From assembly GCF_039727615.1 (NCBI RefSeq), contig NZ_CP152474.1:3968001-4032000 (forward strand): 64,000 nucleotides of DNA. Direction: 5' to 3'. The position numbers and the translations under genes were made by a program. This DNA is from Leclercia sp. S52. GTDB lineage: Bacteria > Pseudomonadota > Gammaproteobacteria > Enterobacterales > Enterobacteriaceae. Positions 9,260 through 18,470 of the stretch are shown one piece after another. The notes below the pieces were generated by a model. The model did not search any database, was not told where the DNA came from, and saw only the letters and a list, made by a program, of their open reading frames with translations. Each line of letters starts with the position of its first letter. Positions within the stretch are counted from its first letter, which is position 1.

Positions 9260-10097
9260 CTAGCGCAGATCCTTAACGGCTACGTGGTCCATATCATCAA
9301 AGACCTGGTTTTCACCCACCATGCCCCAGATGAAGGTATAGGCACGCGTGCCCACGCCCGAGTGAATAGACCAGCTTGGTGAGATCACCGCCTGCTCGTT
9401 ATGCATCACGACATGGCGCGTCTCCTGCGGCTGTCCCATCATGTGGAATACACAGGCGTCTTCTTCCATGTTGAAGTAGAAGTACACTTCCATGCGGCGC
9501 TCATGGGTATGGCACGGCATGGTGTTCCACAGGTTGCCCGGATCAAGCTCGGTCAGACCCATGCTGAGCTGGCAGGTTTCCAGCACATCAGGAACGAAGT
9601 ATTTGTTAATGGTGCGGCGGTTACTGGTGAGGTTGTCACCCAGAGTGACTGGCGCAACGTCTGCCGGGGTCACTTTTTTTGGTTGGATAGGTGGTGTGTG
9701 CCGGGGCGCAGTTATAGTAGAACTTCGCCGGTTTGCTGCTATCGACGCTGGCAAAGACCACTTCCTGCGCGCCTTTCCCGACGTACAGGGCATCGCGATG
9801 GCCGATCTCGTAGCACTGACCGTCAACGGTGATGGTGCCCGGGCCGCCGATGTTAATCACGCCCAGCTCACGACGCTCAAGGAAGAAGCTGACGCCGAGC
9901 TGCTTGCCCACTTCGCCACCGACGGAGACCGTTTTGGTCACCGGCTTAATGCCGCCAACGATAATGCGGTCAATGTGGCTGTACACCATGGTGTACTCAT
10001 CCGCGACAAACACTTTCTCGACTAAAAACTCATCGCGCAGACCCTGGGTATCCAGCGTTTTTGCATGCGCGCTGTGGATGCTTTGTCTGACTTCCAC
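9260..10097 (-). pseudogene. kduI: KduI isomerase, one-base frameshift
   Basis: 5-keto-4-deoxyuronate isomerase (bicupin, about 278 residues when intact). The N-terminal 145 residues run from [13 protein letters not shown] to TYPTKK. The C-terminal half, with the metal-binding [14 protein letters not shown] and the terminus HVAVKDLR, is in another frame. The break is the run at 9674-9680, seven T (A7 in sense) where six would read Thr-Lys-Lys-Val. Since KduI is needed for the pathway around it, an indel error is the likely cause; a true loss would leave spontaneous isomerisation or a KduI-independent route. It was assigned from both halves matching E. coli KduI. Confidence 0.88.
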
Positions 10098-10142
10098 ATT
10101 AACCTCCAGAATTTATCGGCCCCGAAGGCCTGGATAATTAAC

Positions 10143-10161
10143 AAAACGGTGTTCCGTTTTC
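10143..10161. promoter_or_regulatory. Inverted repeat/KdgR-like box upstream of kduI
   Basis: AAAACGGTGTTCCGTTTT has perfect 7-bp arms about a 4-nt centre, and AAAACGGTGTTCC also fits the KdgR pattern. It lies about 45 bp before the kduI start. Confidence 0.5.
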
Positions 10162-10204
10162 ATGATGGGCACATATTATCTGCTGTGAAATGGGTTTTCA
10201 ATTA

Positions 10205-10226
10205 CATTTAAAACGATGTTTCACTT
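10205..10226. promoter_or_regulatory. KdgR operator in the kduI/ogl2 gap
   Basis: AAAACGATGTTTC core flanked by A/T, about 110 bp before kduI. The whole 455-nt gap (10098-10552) is AT-rich control DNA. Confidence 0.65.
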
Positions 10227-10452
10227 TTTCTGTAAGTTAATCTCAAAATTGCAGTTGCGATCACGAATGTCAGGGAGTTGACATCGCTTTCTTAAAAGCT
10301 TCTTTTAAAATCTCCGAATTAATTTGCAATTTAAACAATAGGTTATATAAGAATAAAAAATTGATGCCGGGATGATAAAAATCTGAACAGATGTAAAGAG
10401 AGTGATGATTTTGTGGGCTTTTACTTCAGAAGTGCGCCACCAGTCACACACA

Positions 10453-10472
10453 CTGAAACGATGTTTTGATAT
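10453..10472. promoter_or_regulatory. KdgR operator upstream of the second ogl
   Basis: CTGAAACGATGTTTTGAT carries GAAACGATGTTTT, one base off the GAAACN3GTTTC palindrome, 80 bp before ogl2. Confidence 0.65.
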
Positions 10473-10552
10473 TTTAACACCCAGTTTTTAAACTCATATT
10501 TTACCGATCGGACCGCAGGCAAAATCCTGCTGTCGAATTCAAGGAGTGCATC

Positions 10553-11728
10553 ATGGCAAAAGGCATGCGGGTCAAACTGAACTATGAGGTCAGTCGCGAT
10601 CCGGATACAGGCGTGGAAGTGACCCGCCTGACCCCACCTGAAGTTACCTGTCATCGTAACTACTTCTATCAAAAGTGCTTTTTTAACGACGGTAGCCATC
10701 TGCTGTTTGCCGGCGAATTCGATGGCCACTGGAACTACTACCTGCTGGATCTGAAAAAGGCCGAAGCGGTGCAGTTAACCGAAGGCGCGGGGGATAACAC
10801 CTTCGGCGGCTTCCTGTCGCCGGACGATAAATCCCTCTATTACGTTAAGAATGATCGCACCCTGCTGGAAGTCAATCTGACGACGCTTGTCGAGCGCGAA
10901 GTGTACCGCGTCAGCGACGACTGGGTCGGCTACGGCACCTGGGTGGCCAACTCTGACTGCACCAAACTGGTGGGGATCGAAATTGCGAAGAGCGACTGGA
11001 CCCCGCTGAACGACTGGAAAATCTTCCACGACTTCTTCCATAAGGGCCCGCACTGTCGCCTGCTGCGCGTCGATCTGCAGACCGGCGAAAGCAGCGTGAT
11101 CCACGAAGAGAAAAACTGGCTCGGCCATCCGATTTACCGTCCGTTTGACGACAGCACCGTCGCGTTTTGCCACGAAGGCCCGCACGATCTGGTGGATGCC
11201 CGTATGTGGATGGTCAACGAAGACGGCAGCAACGTGCGTAAGGTTAAAGAGCATGCGGAAGGCGAAAGCTGCACCCATGAATTCTGGGTACCGAACGGCT
11301 CGGCGCTGGTGTATGTCTCTTATCTGAAAGGTCAACAAGGCCGTACCGTGTACAGCTTCAATCCGGATACCGGCGAGAACAGCGCGGTAATGCAAATGCC
11401 GGCCTGTTCGCATCTGATGAGTAACTTTGACGGCACAATGCTGGTGGGTGACGGTTCCGGTACCCCGGTCGACGTGAAGGACACCAGCGGTTACACCATC
11501 GATAACGATCCTTATCTCTATGCGTTCGACGTGGCGAAAAAGGCCTACTTCCGCATCGCGCGTCACGACACCTCCTGGGCAACCGTGGCGAACAGCCGCC
11601 AGGTGACCCATCCGCACCCATCCTTTACCCCGGATGATAAAGCGGTCCTGTTTAGCTCCGATAAAGACGGCAAACCCGCTCTCTATATTGCGAAGCTTCC
11701 TGAGCAACCTGAACTGTTGCGTGAATAA
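10553..11728 (+). CDS. ogl: Oligogalacturonate lyase, paralogue 2 (PL22)
   Basis: Second PL22 lyase, 391 residues, close to the usual family length (about 388). It has the same catalytic and metal residues as the first copy: His in CTHEFWVPNG, CSHLMSN, and RQVTHPHPSF. Its sequence (MAKGMRVKLNYEVSRDPDTG) looks nearer to the Dickeya-type enzyme than the first copy does, judged from memory. It is divergent from kduI, sharing a KdgR-box-rich gap, so is probably the main induced copy. AAGGAG lies 7 nt before ATG 10553. Confidence 0.9.
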   Translation: MAKGMRVKLNYEVSRDPDTGVEVTRLTPPEVTCHRNYFYQKCFFNDGSHLLFAGEFDGHWNYYLLDLKKAEAVQLTEGAGDNTFGGFLSPDDKSLYYVKNDRTLLEVNLTTLVEREVYRVSDDWVGYGTWVANSDCTKLVGIEIAKSDWTPLNDWKIFHDFFHKGPHCRLLRVDLQTGESSVIHEEKNWLGHPIYRPFDDSTVAFCHEGPHDLVDARMWMVNEDGSNVRKVKEHAEGESCTHEFWVPNGSALVYVSYLKGQQGRTVYSFNPDTGENSAVMQMPACSHLMSNFDGTMLVGDGSGTPVDVKDTSGYTIDNDPYLYAFDVAKKAYFRIARHDTSWATVANSRQVTHPHPSFTPDDKAVLFSSDKDGKPALYIAKLPEQPELLRE

Positions 11729-11766
11729 ATGTTTGTGTTTGTGTTTGTGTTCCTGTAACTGGCCTT

Positions 11767-11793
11767 GCCCTCCTTTATGGAGGGCTTTTTTTT
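11767..11793 (+). terminator. Terminator after ogl2
   Basis: GCCCTCC-TTTAT-GGAGGGC followed by eight T. Confidence 0.9.
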
Positions 11794-11828
11794 ATCCCTG
11801 TATCGGCGCAGTAATAAATTGCAGGCAT

Positions 11829-11855
11829 AAAAAAACCGGCTCTTTCGAGCCGGTT
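11829..11855 (-). terminator. Terminator after kdgM
   Basis: On the minus strand, AACCGGCTC-GAAA-GAGCCGGTT then a seven-T run. Confidence 0.88.
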
Positions 11856-11878
11856 AATCCCGGAGGTACTGCTTGTTA

Positions 11879-12562
11879 TTAGAAGGAGTAGGCTACACCG
11901 ACACGCAGACGGGTCTGACGCTCATCGGTCTCTTTCACACCAACGTTACCCACTTCACCGTACGGGGACCAGTTTTTATCAATTTTGTACGCCAGCTTGA
12001 CGTTATATTCCTGGGAGTAATCTTTATTGTTATTACGGATTACGCCTTCTGAACTTTTAGCGTATACATAGTTCAGCTCGGTACGCCAGTCGCCCATCAC
12101 CCAGCCAACCCACGCATCGCCACGGTTAACTTTGTCGTCGTCTTTATTCGCGCTTGACGGATAACGGGTATAGTCATAACGATAACGAGCGGCAACGTAG
12201 AAGCCATTATCGAAGCTATATTGTGCATGCAGATACGGTTTATAAATGGTGAAGCTGTCTTTACTTTCAACCGTAAAGCCTGGTGTTAACGCAATATTCG
12301 GGGTTGCTTTCCAGCGCCAGCTAATCTGGTCTTCGTGACCATTACCGACCACATCCGCAAATGGCTGATCGGCTTTATCGCCGCCGGATTTCCATTTCGC
12401 TTCTACTGAAAAACCAAAACCATTTTCAAAACGGTGCGAAACCGCAGCACGGTCTGCGTTCGAGCCGTTATCAATATATTCATGACGCAGATCCACGGTG
12501 ACAGCCTGAGCTGCGAAAGAAGCGCCAATAAGTGATGCAAGGACCAGAGATTTCTTAAACAT
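11879..12562 (-). CDS. kdgM: KdgM-family oligogalacturonate porin
   Basis: Outer-membrane beta-barrel, 227 residues. The signal peptide is MFKKSLVLASLIGASFAAQA, the mature protein begins VTVDLRHEY, and strands alternate polar and non-polar residues up to the terminal Phe (VGVAYSF), the outer-membrane insertion signal. KdgM porins are small monomeric channels for oligogalacturonides, so this is the outer-membrane entry for the TogMNAB system. A KdgR box lies just before the start, which supports the substrate. An NanC-like sialic-acid porin is a close relative, but context argues against it. Confidence 0.85.
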   Translation of the reverse strand: MFKKSLVLASLIGASFAAQAVTVDLRHEYIDNGSNADRAAVSHRFENGFGFSVEAKWKSGGDKADQPFADVVGNGHEDQISWRWKATPNIALTPGFTVESKDSFTIYKPYLHAQYSFDNGFYVAARYRYDYTRYPSSANKDDDKVNRGDAWVGWVMGDWRTELNYVYAKSSEGVIRNNNKDYSQEYNVKLAYKIDKNWSPYGEVGNVGVKETDERQTRLRVGVAYSF

Positions 12563-12574
12563 GGAAAAACCCTC

Positions 12575-12597
12575 GTTTAAAATGATGTTTCGTTTTT
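12575..12597 (-). promoter_or_regulatory. KdgR operator of kdgM
   Basis: The minus strand reads GAAACATCATTTT within A/T flanks, ending about 12 nt from the start codon, so KdgR here would block initiation or early elongation. The 327-nt gap to yqeF (12563-12889) also has a CRP-like TATGA-N6-TCACA near 12819-12834, and a hairpin AAGCCTCC/GGAGGCTT at 12842-12864 that probably terminates yqeF. Confidence 0.6.
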
Positions 12598-12889
12598 ATG
12601 GAATTGCATTTTATTTTTTTAAACACGTAATTTTAGTGATCATGATCGTAAATATTTGTTTCATTTTTTTTGGCAAAGCCAGGCGTGAGCAATATCAACA
12701 AAAGAGGGTTTTTAAGCGGAATTTAACGGATCGCGATCACACTAAAGTGTTATTAGAGATTCAATTAATGTGGTAAATATTTCGGGGAGGTTTGAGGATT
12801 TACTTACAAGAGTAAAAATATGACGGCTATCACAAACAAATAAGCCTCCGCGGTGGGAGGCTTATTTTGATTGATATTTATCAAGGTGC

Positions 12890-14068
12890 TTATCTTTCTA
12901 TGGCTAACGCCACGCCCTGTCCGCCGCCTATGCACAGCGTGGCCAGCCCTTTACGGGCATCGCGTTTCACCATCTCATGCACCAGCGAGACCAGAATACG
13001 ACAGCCTGACGCACCTATAGGGTGGCCGAGCGCAATCGCCCCGCCGTTAACATTGACCCGGCGCTCATCCCACTCCAGCATTTTGCCCACCGACAGCGCC
13101 TGGGCAGCAAAGGCTTCGTTGACTTCGATGAGATCGACATCCGCCAGCTGCCACCCTGCCCGCTCCAGGCAGCGGCGCGTGGCATGCACCGGGGCGATCC
13201 CCATTAAAGCAGGATCCACACCGACGCTGGCAAAGGCTTTGATCCGCGCCAGCACCGGCAGATTCAGCGCTTCGGCTTTGCTCTCGCTCATCATCATGAC
13301 CGCAGCAGCGCCGTCGTTAATAGAGGAGGCATTTCCGGCGGTCACGGAACCGGTGAGTTCAAAAGCCGGATTGAGTAACGCCAGCCCTTCGGCGCTGGCG
13401 TCGGTTCGCGGCTGCTCATCGGTATCTACCAGCAGTGGTTCACCGCTCTGCTTCTGCGCGCTGACCGGGACAATCTCATCCCGGAAGCGGCCCGCATCGA
13501 TTGCGGCCCGGGCTTTATGCTGTGAGCTGAGGGCGTAGGCGTCCTGCCGCTCACGGGAGATCCCGTATTCCCGGGCCAGGTTTTCCGCCGTGACACCCAT
13601 ATGGTAATCGTTGAAGGCATCCCACAGCCCGTCATGCACCAGGCTGTCGATAAGCTGGCTGTTCCCCAGCTGGGCGCCCGTGCGGCTGTCGGTCAGAACG
13701 TGCGGCGCGCGGCTCATGTTCTCCTGGCCACCGGCGATCACCACGTCGGCTTCACCGCACTGGATCGCCTGGGTTGCCAGATGCAGCGCCTTGAGCCCGG
13801 AGCCACAGACGTCGTTAATGGTAATGGCAGAGACGGTGTTAGGTAATCCCCCCTTCAGCGCGGCCTGACGGGCAGGGTTTTGCCCGGCCCCTGCGGTCAG
13901 CACCTGACCAAGGATCACCTCATCGACCTCGTGGGCCTCAATGCCACTGCGCTCCACCAGCGCGCGGACCACCACGCTGCCCAGATCTACCGCCGAGTGG
14001 CGTGAGAGCGCTCCCTGGAAACAGCCAATTGCTGTGCGCAACGCACCCCCTATCACGACGTCTTTCAT
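12890..14068 (-). CDS. yqeF: YqeF acetyl-CoA C-acetyltransferase
   Basis: Thiolase, 392 residues. The nucleophilic Cys88 lies in NDVCGSGLKA, His in GGAIALGHPIGASG, and the second Cys in CIGGGQG. It condenses or cleaves acetoacetyl-CoA. It is near-identical in layout to E. coli YqeF, which also follows kduI. ATG 14068 has GAGG 5 nt upstream; the frame extends to an earlier ATG at 14119 without a good site. Physiological role is unknown even in E. coli. Confidence 0.9.
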   Translation of the reverse strand: MKDVVIGGALRTAIGCFQGALSRHSAVDLGSVVVRALVERSGIEAHEVDEVILGQVLTAGAGQNPARQAALKGGLPNTVSAITINDVCGSGLKALHLATQAIQCGEADVVIAGGQENMSRAPHVLTDSRTGAQLGNSQLIDSLVHDGLWDAFNDYHMGVTAENLAREYGISRERQDAYALSSQHKARAAIDAGRFRDEIVPVSAQKQSGEPLLVDTDEQPRTDASAEGLALLNPAFELTGSVTAGNASSINDGAAAVMMMSESKAEALNLPVLARIKAFASVGVDPALMGIAPVHATRRCLERAGWQLADVDLIEVNEAFAAQALSVGKMLEWDERRVNVNGGAIALGHPIGASGCRILVSLVHEMVKRDARKGLATLCIGGGQGVALAIER

Positions 14069-14143
14069 CTCAACCTCTGCGCAAAATGACACCGCACATA
14101 GTAGAGTATGTGTTATCAACTAATGATGTAATTGTTTAAAAAA

Positions 14144-14159
14144 AGTGAGTTTTATCACA
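14144..14159. promoter_or_regulatory. CRP-like site between yqeF and the M20 gene
   Basis: AGTGAGTTTTATCACA matches TGTGA-N6-TCACA with one mismatch in a divergent gap, so it could serve either gene. Confidence 0.45.
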
Positions 14160-14315
14160 AAGGATCGGCCATTCATTTTGCACACCTCGACGTAAAGCCT
14201 GCATGTATTCACACAACTTATAATTAACACGGTAATTATTAGATAACGCATTTGCATTATGACGGCGCGGCGATAAGTTAGGAGATGCAAACACGCGTTT
14301 ACACTGGAGTAACAA

Positions 14316-15494
14316 ATGTCCGACTGTATCATTCCAGAAATAAAAGAATCAGAAGAAGAAATCATCGCCATCCGCCGTCATTTACATGCCAATCCTGAAT
14401 TAAGCCTCGAAGAGTTTAATACCAGCAATCTGGTGGCTCGCCAGCTCGAAGGCTGGGGTTATCAGGTGACGCGCGAAATCGGAAAAACCGGTGTGGTCGG
14501 CTCGCTCAGCAAAGGCCAGGGCAGCAAATCCATCGGCCTGCGTGCCGATATGGACGCATTACCCATCTTTGAAGCCACCGATCTGCCCTGGGCCAGCACC
14601 GTCCCGGGTAAAATGCACGCCTGCGGCCACGACGGCCACACGGCGATTTTACTGGCCGCGGCGAAGTATATTGCCTCTGACGCCTGCCAGTTTAACGGCA
14701 CCGTGCACCTTATCTTCCAGCCGGCCGAAGAGGCGATTGGCGGCGCGGATTTAATGATTAAAGACGGGCTGTTTGACCGCTTCCCCTGCGACCGTATTTT
14801 TGCCCTGCACAATATGCCTTACCTGCCGACCGGTAAGTTTGGCTTCTATGAAGGCAACTTTATGGCCTCCGCCGATACCGTGAAAATTACCCTGAAAGGG
14901 TACGGCGGGCATGGCGCGCACCCGGAACGCACCGTGGATCCGATCGTGACCGGGGCCGCCCTGATCATGTCCCTGCAAAGCATCGTGGCGCGTAACGTGC
15001 CGCCGGGTGAAACCGCCGTGGTGACGGTCGGGACCTTCCAGGCGGGCATTGCCTCCAACGTGATCCCGGACAGCGCGGTGATGGAGCTGACGGTGCGTTC
15101 GATGAAGCCGGAGATCCGCGACCTGCTGATCCGCCGCATTCAGGAGCTTACCGATTTCACCGCCCGCAGCTATGGCGCCACCAGCGAAGTGGAGATCTAT
15201 GACTCCTACCCGGTGCTGGTCAACGATGCGGAACAGACCGCTTTCGCCCGCCAGCTGGCCGTCGAATTCTTTGGCGAGGAGGCGGTACTCGACAGCGTCT
15301 CCCCGTCCAATGGCAGTGAAGATTTTGCCTTTATGCTCCAGCAGCGTCCGGGCAGCTATTTCCTGCTGGGCAACGGCGAGAAAGGGGAAAAAGGCGGCTG
15401 CATGGTGCATAACCCCGGCTACGACTTCAATGACGAGATCATTACCACCGGGGCCTCCTTCTTTGCCCGTTTGGTTGAAAACTATTGCCGTTAA
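14316..15494 (+). CDS. M20-family amidohydrolase (hippurate hydrolase-like)
   Basis: Metal-dependent amidohydrolase, 392 residues. Metal and active-site motifs: ADMDALP near 78, MHACGHDGH near 100, FQPAEE near 134, and a late SNGSEDFAF. The family hydrolyses N-acyl or N-carbamoyl amino acids (hippurate, indole-acetyl amino acids, N-acetyl-diaminopimelate). A polar amino-acid-type binding protein starts 14 nt after its stop, suggesting that the pair captures and hydrolyses an acylated amino acid. No signal peptide, so it is cytoplasmic. Substrate cannot be read from sequence. Confidence 0.8.
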   Translation: MSDCIIPEIKESEEEIIAIRRHLHANPELSLEEFNTSNLVARQLEGWGYQVTREIGKTGVVGSLSKGQGSKSIGLRADMDALPIFEATDLPWASTVPGKMHACGHDGHTAILLAAAKYIASDACQFNGTVHLIFQPAEEAIGGADLMIKDGLFDRFPCDRIFALHNMPYLPTGKFGFYEGNFMASADTVKITLKGYGGHGAHPERTVDPIVTGAALIMSLQSIVARNVPPGETAVVTVGTFQAGIASNVIPDSAVMELTVRSMKPEIRDLLIRRIQELTDFTARSYGATSEVEIYDSYPVLVNDAEQTAFARQLAVEFFGEEAVLDSVSPSNGSEDFAFMLQQRPGSYFLLGNGEKGEKGGCMVHNPGYDFNDEIITTGASFFARLVENYCR

Positions 15495-15508
15495 GACAGG
15501 GACAGATA

Positions 15509-16285
15509 ATGAAAAAATACCTTTTACCGCTGGTCGCTCTGCTGGCGACATCGTCTGCCTTTGCAGCAGAGACCAAAGAGCTGCGTTTCGGCGTGGATCC
15601 GACCTTCGCCCCCTTCGAGTCAAAAAACCCGCAGGGCGAGGTGGTCGGTTTTGATATCGATCTGGGCAATGCCATCTGTCAGCAGCTGCAGGCGAAATGC
15701 GTCTGGGTTGAAAGCAACTTCGACGGCATCATTCCTTCCCTGAAGGCGCGTAAATTTGATGCCATCCTCTCCGGGATGTATATCACCGACAAACGTAAAA
15801 AGCAGATTGCCTTCAGCGACAAGATTTACAGCGGCCCGGCCTTCCTGGTGGCGCGTAAAAACAGTCTCGCCAGCAACAGTGTGGATCAGCTGAAAGGGAA
15901 AACCATCGGGGTTGAGCAGGGGTCCGCTCAGGAGACTTATGCCAATGAGCAGTGGCGCGGCAAGGGCGTTAACGTCGTGGCCTATCAGGGTGCCGATCAG
16001 GTGATCCGCGACCTCGAGTCCGGGCGCATTGACGGCGCGGTGCTCTCCGGGGTGATGGCGGAGTACAGCTTCCTCAACAAGCCGCAGGGTAAAGAGTTTG
16101 CCTTTGTCGGCACTGCACTGCAGGACGATGCCCTGTTTGGTGCCGGAGCGGCAATTGGCCTGCGCAAAGAGGATGACAAGCTGCGCCAGGAGCTGAACGG
16201 CGCCATCGCGGCGATCCTGGCCGACGGGACCTATAAAAAGCTCGCCTCAAAATACTTCAGCTTTGATATTTATACCGGCAAGTAA
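15509..16285 (+). CDS. Periplasmic amino-acid-type binding protein (SBP family 3)
   Basis: Family 3 solute-binding protein, 258 residues. The signal peptide ends AFA before AETKELRFGVDP. The fold markers are APFESKNPQGEVVGFDIDLG near residue 33 and the downstream SGMYITDKRKK. Closest in style to the HisJ/ArgT/ArtJ group that binds basic amino acids. No permease or ATPase gene is adjacent, so it must share a transporter encoded elsewhere. I start at ATG 15509 (MKKYLLP) rather than an in-frame ATG at 15485 because it begins the signal peptide and has AGGGAC ahead. Confidence 0.8.
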   Translation: MKKYLLPLVALLATSSAFAAETKELRFGVDPTFAPFESKNPQGEVVGFDIDLGNAICQQLQAKCVWVESNFDGIIPSLKARKFDAILSGMYITDKRKKQIAFSDKIYSGPAFLVARKNSLASNSVDQLKGKTIGVEQGSAQETYANEQWRGKGVNVVAYQGADQVIRDLESGRIDGAVLSGVMAEYSFLNKPQGKEFAFVGTALQDDALFGAGAAIGLRKEDDKLRQELNGAIAAILADGTYKKLASKYFSFDIYTGK

Positions 16286-16299
16286 CCCTGTTCCGCCCT

Positions 16300-16828
16300 T
16301 CACTGGCTGAAGGGCGGAGATTTCCAGTACTGGGTTAAAGCGGGCTCGTTGCCATTTAACGGATCCGACTCAGGAAACGGCAGCGCAACGATACGGGCCA
16401 GTATTGCCGGCGTCGCCGCCTGCTTACACAGATCGAACTCCATCCCCGGCGGATACGCCCCCACCACCTGAAAATCGAGCGTTGCAGATAAACGGCAATG
16501 CCCGGTTCCCGCCGGCAATAACAGGGCGTCCCCGGCTTCTACCTCCAGCTCCTCTCCCCCCCGGGCCGCCAATCACGAGGCGCGCCGTTCCCCGGGCAAT
16601 CCCCAACACTTCATGGGCAGTGGAGTGGTAATGGTGATAATCGAAAATCCCATCGCGCCACTGGGGCGGCCACCCGTTGTCGGCAAAGCGTTGTTCAAAC
16701 TGGCTGGCATGATCGCCTTCCAGTATCGCCCCTTTATAGATCAGCACCGGCAGATGGGGATGGTTAGGCACCCAGTCTCTGGCTGAGAGCATCAGCACGC
16801 GGGGTGTAATGGTATGTGTAGCGTTCAT
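16300..16828 (-). pseudogene. YjlB-like cupin protein, one-base frameshift
   Basis: A small cupin of about 175 residues if repaired. The N-terminal part has VLIYKGAILEGDHAS and a histidine-rich YHHYHSTAHE metal motif. The C-terminal half (EELEVEAGDALLLPAGTGH) is in the next frame. The break is seven C at 16556-16562 where six keep the frame. Function unknown; relatives are annotated only as cupin-domain proteins. It is convergent with the binding-protein gene, whose stop is 12 nt away. Confidence 0.7.
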
Positions 16829-16908
16829 GTCTCTTCTCGCCGGTTAATTCACCCCATTAAGTGTAGACCTTTTATATTTCGGTACCGATCAGGTGAATGT
16901 CGTATTCA

Positions 16909-17784
16909 TCACACCGGATCCGCCTGGTGCTGAAGCCAGTGCCGCAGCCAGTTTCCCGCCGTCCCCGGCGGAGAGCGTTTATTCCACACCAGATCGATTG
17001 CCACCGAACGCGGCCAGCCCGGTACGTTAATCTGCACCAGCGCATTCGAGGGTGCGAACTCCGCGACCAGCGCACAGGGCAGCGCGCACCAGCCGAAGCC
17101 CTGCACCGCCATGCTGAGCAACATCAGGTAGTTAGGTGCCGACCACACCGGCCCCTGGGCCAGTACCGGTTCGCGCTCCAGATAGGTGTTCAGGCGCAGC
17201 TCCCGCCAGCCGTGCAGCTCATCGGCCTCAGTGCGTCTTTGCGCGGCGAGGGGATGGGTGGCGGAGGTATAGATCGCCATGTGGGTCTGCATCGGCAGGC
17301 GAACGGCGGCAATGTCGGTGGGATAGCTCTCCCGCGCCTCGGTAAGGCCGATGTGCGCCCGCCCTTTTTGCAGCAGGTCGATGACATCCTCATCTTCGCC
17401 AATCAGGCACTCGAATTCGGTGTGGGGAAAACGCTCATCAAAACGATACAGCATCTCCTCCAGCACGTCCGGGTGCAGGGTATCGGAGAGCACAAAGCTC
17501 AGCCGCGCTTCGGTCTCTTCGCTGAGGGAGACCGCCAGCTCGTCAAGGCGCGCGCTGGCGGCAAGGATCGACTGAACGTAGCCCAGCACCTGCTTGCCCT
17601 GAGCGGTGAGTACCGGCTGGCGAGCGCTGCGATCGAACAGCGCAAACCCGAGGTCGTCTTCCAGATGGGCGATGGCGGTGCTGATGGTGGACTGGCTTTT
17701 ACGCAGACGACGGGCGGCGGCGGAGAACGAGCCAGCGGCAACCGTCTCGACAAAGGCCGTTAAGGCTTCAGGGGAGTAGCGCAT
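16909..17784 (-). CDS. LysR-family transcription regulator
   Basis: 291 residues. An N-terminal winged helix-turn-helix (residues 5-62; SFSAAARRLRKSQSTISTAI is the recognition region) is followed by a LysR substrate domain. It is divergent from a PACE-family efflux gene 106 nt away, the common arrangement for a LysR activator and its target. A palindrome ATGTATCTACAT (17786-17797) abuts its own start codon and may be an autoregulatory site. Inducer unknown. Confidence 0.8.
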   Translation of the reverse strand: MRYSPEALTAFVETVAAGSFSAAARRLRKSQSTISTAIAHLEDDLGFALFDRSARQPVLTAQGKQVLGYVQSILAASARLDELAVSLSEETEARLSFVLSDTLHPDVLEEMLYRFDERFPHTEFECLIGEDEDVIDLLQKGRAHIGLTEARESYPTDIAAVRLPMQTHMAIYTSATHPLAAQRRTEADELHGWRELRLNTYLEREPVLAQGPVWSAPNYLMLLSMAVQGFGWCALPCALVAEFAPSNALVQINVPGWPRSVAIDLVWNKRSPPGTAGNWLRHWLQHQADPV

Positions 17785-17890
17785 GATGTATCTACATTAT
17801 CGATGGAATCTAACTTTTATATATCAGTTTTAACGATAAAAATAGCGGCCTGATTCTGCCCATTCTGGCAGGTTAATGAGGTATCAGGTT

Positions 17891-18352
17891 ATGCAGCACA
17901 ACGATATTCAACACCGAAAACTGCCGGAGCGTATCTTTCACGCCGTCTGTTTCGAGGGCATCGCCACGGCGATCCTCGCCCCGACCACCGCCTGGCTGAT
18001 GCAGCGTCCGGTGCTGGAGATGGGCGGATTAACCATTCTGCTCGCCACCACGGCGATGATCTGGAACATCATCTATAACGCCGGGTTCGACAAGCTGTGG
18101 CCGCGGCATATCATCACCCGTACCGCCAAAGTCCGCGCGCTGCACGCCCTCGGCTTTGAGGTCGGGTTTATTTTTATCGGCGTCGGCATTGTGTCGCTGG
18201 TGCTGGGCGTGAGTCTGCTGCAGGCATTCACCTTAGAGATTGGCTTCTTTATTTTCTTCCTGCCGTACACCATGGTCTATAACTGGGCGTACGACACCCT
18301 GCGCGATCGCATCATGAAGCGACGCCAGCAGCGCCAGACTGCCACCTGGTAA
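17891..18352 (+). CDS. PACE-family efflux transporter
   Basis: About 153 residues, four membrane segments in two bacterial transmembrane-pair domains, as in AceI-type transporters that export chlorhexidine, acriflavine or polyamines. Conserved patterns include FEGIATAILAPTTAW and YNWAYD. I favour ATG 17891 because GAGG lies 9 nt upstream; an in-frame ATG at 17876 adds five residues and cannot be excluded. Divergent LysR gene as likely regulator. Confidence 0.8.
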   Translation: MQHNDIQHRKLPERIFHAVCFEGIATAILAPTTAWLMQRPVLEMGGLTILLATTAMIWNIIYNAGFDKLWPRHIITRTAKVRALHALGFEVGFIFIGVGIVSLVLGVSLLQAFTLEIGFFIFFLPYTMVYNWAYDTLRDRIMKRRQQRQTATW

Positions 18353-18470
18353 TCCCTCCGGCCGGAAATGCTTTCCGGCCCGCTTAAACCCGCGCCAACC
18401 GCCACGCCAACTGATGATTATGGTAAAATAGTCTCCTTTTTGTTGGTTTTATAGTTGATACGTTTCTCTC

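Noticed and set aside
11727..11751. TGTGTT tandem repeat after ogl2 as a phase-variation tract
   Set aside because: Only about four units, after the stop codon and before a terminator, so it cannot switch a frame.
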